Source: Cyathus striatus (Eukaryota; Basidiomycota; Agaricomycetes; Agaricales; Nidulariaceae). Taken from it: DNA of 64,000 bases. A program made the position numbers and the translations under genes. Below, piece by piece: positions 56,876 to 64,000 of the stretch (position 1 is its first letter; every line of letters starts with the position of its first letter). Below the pieces are notes generated by a model. The model had not been told where the DNA came from. It ran no database searches and saw only the letters and a list, made by a program, of their open reading frames with translations. Where the stretch lies: assembly GCA_025738555.1 (NCBI GenBank), contig JAOVFP010000002.1, forward strand, positions 5,828,001-5,892,000, given 5' to 3'.

Positions 56876-58101
56876 ATGTTTACCTACAATTTAGCTGACG
56901 TCGAATCGGCCGACTACAGGACATTTCTCCGCAAACGAGGCTTCCTGCGCTTTGCAATCATACCCTTGGGTGGCTTCGTCATTTTATATTTTCTTTTCTC
57001 GTTAAAATATGCATTCAACGCGACTCCAATGTTTGCGTTTGAGGACATCCCCAAACCCGGCTGGATAGATAAGCCCGCCAAGAGTCCCCTGGTTCTTCGA
57101 ATAGCGATCATATCTGCGCCCGGCGAGTCGGAACGACGACAAGTGATGAGGGAGGCGGTTCTGCGAGATATAAAGGAGTCAGAGGTGCGGTTTGAGTACA
57201 AGTTCTTTATTGGGGAAGCTACGGGCTGGTTGAGGGGGTCGGCACTTAACCTAAGCGTCGCTCGAGAAAATCAAACGCATCAGGACATTGTTGTATTGGA
57301 CGGGATCGAGGATATACCCGAACGTCTTTCAGAGAAGCGGTTCAGTGCACTCAAATGGGTACGTTGCAGTTCTCGCTGAAGCTAGGAGTACTAATGCATT
57401 GTAGGGGGGTTCCGTGTCTAATGACACTTACGACTACTTCATGACTATGGATTCCGATACCTTCTGCCGATTCAACGTCATGGCTCGATGGATGCCAGAA
57501 CTACTGAATAACGAAAAAGTTAATCCAAGAGACAAACCTGTGCTCATAGGTCGAATGGCAAACCATTTGACGTACTTCCAAAACAGAATTCCAGACGGAA
57601 ACAAGGATGCTTCGCTGGAGGATGAGTTTGTGAAGGGGCCATGGTTTCAGTACCCAATGGGGGTTGGTTACTTGCTCAGGTAGGGTTCGTTGCACGTCCA
57701 CTCTGGTTCCGTTCACTGACATATCCTGAAGCTCGTCGTTGGTGAAAACTATGCTTGCAGCAGAACCATCGTTGCCACATCACATCCACTATCCGTCCGA
57801 CGACGTGATGATCGGTGCATGGATAGCGGGGTTACGCGATTTTCACGACGAATCAATAAAATGGGAGTCGACTGCAGACCACTCACCGTTACCCATTCAT
57901 CGATTATACCCAAGACCCTATCTTCCGTATGTGGTCGATACCAAGATCGTTGATGACAAGATTGGATGGCATGATCCCCCTGGCCGTTCGGGAAACGATG
58001 CGCCTATCTCATGGAATAGTGTTTGCATACACCACCTCTCCCCTGAGGAAATGAAAACGATGAGAACTTTGAAGCAGTTCCGGGGGGAATGGAGTCAGTG
58101 A
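56876..58101 (+). CDS. GT31-like glycosyltransferase, outlying copy 6
   Basis: Exons 56876-57358, 57405-57679 and 57732-58101 give 375 residues. It starts MFTYNLADVESADYRTFLRK. The TM is at about 25-44, and the stem is short. It shares CRFNVMARWMP, GRMANHLTYFQN, and DDKIGWHDPPGRSGNDAPIS with copy 5, making those two the closest pair, yet it lies 11 kb away across three unrelated genes. The DxD (FMTMDSDTF) and YPSDDVMIGAWIAGLR are intact. Confidence 0.85.
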
Positions 58102-58689
58102 GATGTTATATTTGTATTCTAAGTGTAGTAATGTCTTTGAAGATGGAGGCCCAGTGAATGCTGTTTTCTGTTTTGAAGCTAAGTCGTGTTGCTCCCTTGC
58201 TTCATGAATTGGTTTGAAGTTATATCAATGATGGATCGTGATGGCAAACGTAAGTATAAAACTTTGTACATGGCTTTAAAGTTGTTATTACCGAGGCTTC
58301 TTGATGGCTGTATCGAACTCGCGGCTGCATCTCCCAGGGCAACATATTCTGCACCAGCGTTTCCACGCGCCAATAAAACAGGCAGTCTATGGCGTAAACA
58401 TGCTACATGACCGCTAAAGAGATGGTCTGTCAATTGTAGTCCACATACCCTGAAGCCCTTTCACTCAACTACCGATTACTAGTTAGGGGCCGCCGACCAA
58501 CAACTGTTTGAAAATTGTTCCGAGTCGTGCATTCAGTGACCAGGCAAACTGCTATCAATTAAACTGGGGATACAATTCTGGAAATACCAACAATGTAAAT
58601 GCCTTATGACGACGGATCACGATACAGGATAGTATCAAGATAGTATTGTCAATTGCTAACTTTCTGAAGTAAAACACACATATACAACG

Positions 58690-61600
58690 ACTACTATGGA
58701 TTTATGGTACATGAAAGCACTTAAGCTATGCGGGCATCATAAACTTAAAGCTCTTGGAAGTCATATTGAAGTAAAATAAACTTATGGATGTCACAAGAGA
58801 AAATAGTGGCATTGATTATTGAGAAAAAACTTATTGAGTTTGCTTTGAAATGAAGAAACCGCACAAAGCCAATTGTGCCATGCAATCATTTTTGAATCTG
58901 TGGTAAATGATACTAATAGTATTTGAGAAGTACATAAAGAATGAAAATTGTAATAAGAATGCAATGACCGGTGTTTTATCAGTGGGAGGGTGTATTTGAA
59001 GAGTCCCAGGAAAAGTGTATTAAGTGATCCTGAGTGGTGTCGGTCACTATTTTTTAAAAGCAAAGTACAAAAAATGTTACCACTGAATATTTGAATTTGA
59101 TTGGATTGAAATTGATTTAAAGCTGGAGAACATCATGTACTCAGTGGCAGGCATCTGAAATTGGGTGGATTTTATATATATAAATACCATTGCCTAAAAT
59201 GAGAGGAAGGACATGTTGCTGATAATGCTGGAAAGCTCCTAAGCTATACAAGCATCACTCCAAACCGGTAGTTCGAGGTGATTTTGGTGAGTAGAAGAAT
59301 AATTATAAATCACTATTTTAAATAAAATGGCAGATCATTGTACAAGAAGTAATACGAGCCATACGAGCCAATGTTGAAAGCCACCTGAGCTATCAAGGCC
59401 TCATTTTAAGCCTGTGGGAATGTGTATTTGAAGAGTCAGGGAAGCATATTGAATAAGTGCCAGTAATATTGAGTGATAACGTTCCGGGTGGTGCCAGTCA
59501 CCAGTTGCAAACATGAAAATAATGTACAAAAATGCTATTCTTATCAACCGTTTCATGATGCACGGAAGCCATAGATCTGAGTTATTCGGGCATAGTTTTA
59601 ACTTGCAGGAGCATGTATTTGAGGAGGTCGGAGAAACTTCATGTTAACTCTATAGATAGTTAGGAGTGCTGTAATATCTATTATATGTTAGTATTGATTA
59701 GTAGCCCGGATGATGCGACTCACTAGTTTTAAAAACAAAAATATCAAACATGACTGCTATATTGGTCCAGGATGCATGATACCCATAGACCTGAGCTATT
59801 CAGGCATCATTTTAAACTTGTACGAATGTATATTTGAGGAGGTGCTAGAAGAGTAATAGTTCAACTGAAATGGTATAGATAGTAGTGTTGTGTGATATTT
59901 CGGGTGGTATTATTTGCCATGCTTATATACAAAAATAATTGAGTTAGATCGTGCCGTCAAAGGATGCACAAAAGCTACCTGAGCTATCTGGACATTGTTT
60001 TAAACCAATGTCGGAACATGTACAGCTCTTGAACTGTCTGTGGAGAATAATAATACACAAGTTGGCATGTTATAGATACCAATTATTAGTAGCATTGAGA
60101 GATATCTTAGATTATAAGAATGTAAAAAGTTGTTTCTTGAGCTTACATCTGTCCTCATGATGCACAAAAGTCTCCCAAGCCATCTGGGCACCATTCCAAA
60201 CCTGTTGGAACGTGTGAAGTACTCGAACAGTCTAAGAAGAAGAATACTTATTACACACTAGCATGCTATAGATACTAGCTATTACATAGTTGTGTTGAGC
60301 GATCTCAGGTGATGTAAGTCAATATTTATATATATAGACAAAAATGCTCTCGAAAGATGTTGATGATCTATACCATGATGTACGAAAGCTACCTGAGCTA
60401 ACTCGTTGGTAGTGATGTTGAGTGATATCTCAGATTATACAAAAAGAATGTAAAAAATTGTTTCTTGATCTAGTATTCCGGCGCAATCGTGATGTAAAAC
60501 TTTTATATGCGCGGCAATTATGATGCACCGAAGCTTCCTGAGCTATCTGGGCATCGTTTAAAACCTGTGGGAACATGTGAAGTGCTTGAACAACCCGAGA
60601 AGAATATATAACATACTGACATGCTATAGGTACCTGTTATTATATAGTTGTGTTGAATGATTTCTTGGGGTGTAATACGATTTTATGGGCAAAAAGAGCG
60701 AATCAGCCAATGATGTACGAAAGCTACCTGAGCTATCTGGGCATCAGTTTAAACCTGTGTGGACATGTACTTATCCAGAAGGGACGGGAATTAAAACTAG
60801 CGACACACAATGGATACAAAAATAATATACAAGGAATACTCAGTCTCTGAGATGTTAAGAATGCACAAAAGCCATACTTCTGAGCTACTTGGGCTTCATT
60901 TTGAACTTGCACTTGACTCGGAGGAAGTCCTGGAAGAATAATAGTTTAAACTGACGTGTATTAAGTAGTGGTATCGAGCGATATCTCTGGTTGTGTTATT
61001 TGCTATGCTTATATTACAAAAAGTACTGTTTGCATTTTCCGTGCCACTTCGATATTATGATTCCCAAAAGCTACCTGAGCTATTCGGGCATCGTTTCCAA
61101 CTTGTGGGAACATATGAAGTACTTGAACAGTCCGAGAAGAATACTATTACATGCTGACATGCTATAGGTACCTGTTATTATGTAGTTGTGTTGAGTGATT
61201 TCTTGGGGTGTACGATATTTTTATGGAAAAAAAGGCTCTGGAAAGGGGGCGATGATGTACGAAGGCTACCTGAGCTATGTGGGCATCGATTTGAACCTGT
61301 GTGGACATGTACTTATCCAGAAATGAAGGGATTTAAAACTGGCAACACATAATGGATACTAGTTTTAAGTGATATCCTAGGTAGTGTCAATCATGAATTT
61401 AAAAAATAATATACAAGGAGTACTTTTAGAGGTCAAGAATGCACGAAAGTCATAATCCTGAGCTATTCGGGCTTCATTTTGAACTTGCGGGAACGCTTAT
61501 TTGACTCCGAGGAAGTCCTGGAAGAATAATAGTTTATACTTACATGGTGTCGGTGACATTATTAGTGGTGTTATTTTCTATGCTTATATGCAAAAGTGTG

Positions 61601-62200
61601 CTTAGTTATCGGCTTGATAAAGATGCCTGAACTATCCGGGCATAGGTTTGAATCAGTGGGAACATGTATAGTGTTTGAACTGCTTGAAGAGAAAAATATT
61701 ACATGTTGGTATGGTGTAGATATTACTAGTTATTAGTAGCATTGAGTGATGTCGGATTAAATACAAAAAGTATACAGTTTGACACCGCTATGATGCACGA
61801 AAGTTTCCTGAGCTATCCGGGCGTCGTTTCGAATATGTGAGTACTTGAACAAGCGCTGAAATATTACTATAGGTACTAGTTATTGTGTGGTTGAGTTGAG
61901 TGATACTCGGGTGGTGTAAGTCAGTATTTTCATATACAAAAAGAGTATGATAGAGGGCTGCAATGTACGAAAGCTACCTGAGCCATGCGGACGTCATTTC
62001 GAAAAGAATCGTACATAGATTAAATTGATGTGAGCGTTGAGTGATATCTCTAGTGATGTCGCTGCTGTTGTTCTCAAGTATAAACAAAAAAACAGTACTG
62101 TCAACAATACATACCAATGATGCACGTAGGCTACCTGAGCTACCCGAGCGTCATTTGAAACGTGTGGGAACGTGTACTTGAACAGTCTTCTGAGACTGAT
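58690..62200 (+). repeat. Tandem array, ~150-210-bp unit, about 18 copies, with a higher-order trimer
   Basis: A core like CTACCTGAGCTATCTGGGCA, followed by TCGTTT.AAACCTGTGGGAAC, recurs near 58720, 59235, 59370, 59565, 59775, 59970, 60170, 60380, 60530, 60720, 60865, 61068, 61262, 61445, 61625, 61800, 61970 and 62127. A second block (TTGAGTGATATCTCGGGTGG and TATATACAAAAA) lies between cores. Units starting near 60530, 60720 and 60865 are repeated as a set at 61068, 61262 and 61445, so a ~540-580-bp higher-order unit was duplicated. No coding frame spans the units. It resembles a minisatellite or satellite; whether it is transcribed is unknown. Confidence 0.8.
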
Positions 62201-62583
62201 GACAGATGGAATTTGTGTGTGCACTTAGATCATTAGTGCACAGTCGAGTCTAACAGCAATAAAAATAAAACAGCAGCGTCTCGAGACTCAGGAAGCAATT
62301 GACGACGTTCATGAATGCATAGTCAGAGCCAAGAACAGTGAACCGGGCGCGGGGACTAGCGGGGCCGAGGCACCAGGGCGTGGGGAAGAGCCAGCGAATC
62401 ACACGACGCGAATTTACTTTCAGCTCCAATTTCAACCGCCACTTCTAGTCCACCTCCTCCTCGCTGCCCCTTCGCCCTCCCGGCTTCCCGCTCACGGCCC
62501 GCAGAGTGTTACCCCACACTATCCTTCCCACTCTTTTGACTTCCTCCCTCCTCTTCACTTTCCTCCCGAAGCTTAACTCCGAA
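62201..62583. other. Promoter region of the TMEM135-like gene
   Basis: Pyrimidine-rich (CT) tracts at about 62440-62560 lie directly upstream of the ATG, as is common in fungal promoters. No gene was seen. Confidence 0.45.
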
Positions 62584-64000
62584 ATGGACCCGTCACTCCC
62601 GTCTACGCCCTCAGAGGAGCCTCTGCACTTTACACCCAAACGCGCAATGGCATCCTTTGACAATCTAGTGGCGCTGGCTAACCACCAGGAGAGACTACGC
62701 GAAGCGAGGAAGATTATATGGCGCGATAGGGGCGAGCCTGTCGTTGAATTGGGCGGCTTGAAAGAGTGCTTGGAGCATGCTGTTAAGGGGGGGTTGAGTA
62801 TGTATACCTTTTCATTTGCTTTTTGGGTTGGGGTGATTGTGAATGCTGATGAGGTGAATAGGATCAGGAGCTTTGGCGTTCAATATCCGCGCTGCGGTGA
62901 ATATGGTGCTGGCTCTCATTCGTATACGGAGTGTGCCTAGGTTCGTTCGTTCTTCTCCCTCCCTTTGTGTCTTGCTGACGATTACGTGGAGCAGCAAACA
63001 TCGATTTGCACTTATTCGGCATGCGCTCTTTGGTCAAGATACATGGCGCTTCGCAGCCATGCTGGGGACATTCACGTCCCTGTACAAATTCCTCATCAAC
63101 GCTCTACCTATCCTAATACCAGCAATCAGCCCAAGCTCATCACCCTCCTCCTCTCCTCCTTCTCATGAGCTACCTCTACATTCAAAGTCGTCATCGGCGA
63201 AAGCAAGGAAAGAAGGAAGACTCTCCGCACGCGCACAGGCGCAGCTGCTGTTGGTGAGGAAGAAGACGAGGAGGTGGCATGCTACGCTTGCTGGGGCTAT
63301 TGCGGGTGGTTTGGCTATTATGTGGGAGAAGAGGAGTAGGAGGGGAATTATTTCGCAGCAGATGTTTGTGCGGTTAGTGGCTCTTTCGTCCCGTGCCCCC
63401 CTTCCTCGTTCCCTTGTGGCCACTCTATCCTATTCTTCACTTGTTGTCTCTGTTTTTCGTTCTCCACTATCCACCATTTCTTGTCTACCCCGTCTCGCAA
63501 CAGCAACTGACAATGCTCCCATAGCGGCCTCCAAGGCTCTTACAATGCCTACTCCTCCCGACATGGTATACATGTGCCCTATGGCGACGTGCTCGTGTTC
63601 GCCCTCGCCTGTGGGCAGATCATGTATGCGTACTTGATGAGGCCAGATACGTTGCCTAGGTCTTATACTAGTTGGTATGTCCCGCTCCCTGCTCCCTTTC
63701 TTTCATCTTGTCTTCCACATTCATCGTCTGCTTTCGTTTCGCATCATCTTGCGTTTGTCTTCTTCGTTTCTCCTGTCTTTGCTCGCTCAGCCTACATTTG
63801 TTTCTCTGCTGTCTCCTACTTCATCTTCCTTTACCCTTGCTTCGCCCTGGTACATTCATCTCCTGTCACCTTCGTCTCCTCCCTGTTGTCCATTTCTTCT
63901 TGGCTTCTCATAATGGAAGAACGGACACTAACGACGAGTACAGGATAAGTCAAGCCTCAAAAGTCCCTCCTCAAGCCGTCAAAATGAACATGAACCTCGT
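62584..64000 (+). CDS. TMEM135-like membrane protein, 5' part (runs off the right edge)
   Basis: Exons 62584-62797, 62868-62940, 62995-63372, 63525-63674 and 63944 to beyond 64000 join in frame. The start ATG follows a CT-rich leader and gives MDPSLPSTPSEEPLHFTPKR. Features are ECLEHAVKGGL, RALAFNIRAAVNMVLALIRI, FGQDTWRFAAMLGTFTSLYK, a Ser-rich then basic loop (KKTRRW) followed by AGAIAGGLAIMWEKRSRR, and the hallmark GLQGSYNAYSSRHGIHVPYG followed by LACGQIMYAYLMRPDTLP and RSYTSWI. These blocks are typical of fungal TMEM135-like proteins (peroxisomal or mitochondrial membrane, Tim17-related). The C-terminal part is outside the window. Confidence 0.8.

Noticed and set aside
58690..62200. CRISPR-like array
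   Set aside because: Units are 150-210 bp and diverged throughout, the genome is eukaryotic, and there are no short identical repeats with unique spacers.

Overview
The window is a piece of a filamentous basidiomycete genome, most likely an Agaricomycete. Genes are broken by many 45-70 nt introns. Several families are expanded in or restricted to mushroom-forming fungi: two kinds of orphan 7-TM proteins, GT31-like glycosyltransferases, a LaeA-like methyltransferase, a UapA-type purine permease and a large orphan membrane protein. There is also a Ngaro-type tyrosine-recombinase retrotransposon of the kind known from Coprinopsis and Phanerochaete. All calls rest on reading the sequence; splice sites were chosen by GT/GC-AG signals plus frame and family fit, not by transcripts or database searches.

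Layout. 0-0.74 kb: 3' end of an unrecognised gene. 0.9-8.7 kb: a diverged inverted pair of an acidic-repeat element flanks a 683-bp TA-flanked MITE and a degenerate kinase-like gene with a long Ser/Pro tail. 8.67-12.6 kb: a methyltransferase cut short at the edge of the right repeat copy, divergent from a 12-exon MFS transporter. 13.0-14.7 kb: a decayed DUF6534-like 7-TM gene. 16.3-18.2 kb: a uric acid/xanthine permease carrying one homopolymer frameshift, with three GATAAG boxes upstream. 18.9-22.0 kb: a diverged ~560-bp tandem array. 22.2-25.6 kb: a RING/coiled-coil protein and an orphan membrane protein.

26.1-31.85 kb: a 5,738-bp Ngaro-like element on the minus strand. Its split direct repeats are intact (216 and 153 bp) but its coding frames are broken. 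32.5-35.5 kb: a small novel gene and a class I (HOS2-like) histone deacetylase. 36.5-45.9 kb: five tandem GT31-like type II membrane glycosyltransferase genes sharing one three-exon architecture. A sixth copy at 56.9-58.1 kb is separated from them by an MCD4/PIG-N GPI ethanolamine-phosphate transferase, a stand-alone adenylate-forming enzyme and a 7-TM gene.

58.7-62.2 kb: about 18 copies of a ~150-210-bp tandem repeat with a higher-order trimer. 62.6 kb to the right edge: the 5' part of a TMEM135-like membrane protein gene.

Functional links are limited. The GT31 cluster and the GPI-anchor enzyme both belong to ER/Golgi glycosylation, but nothing shows co-regulation. The methyltransferase/MFS pair looks like a relic of a small metabolic locus. 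No tRNA, rRNA or CRISPR structure was recognised.
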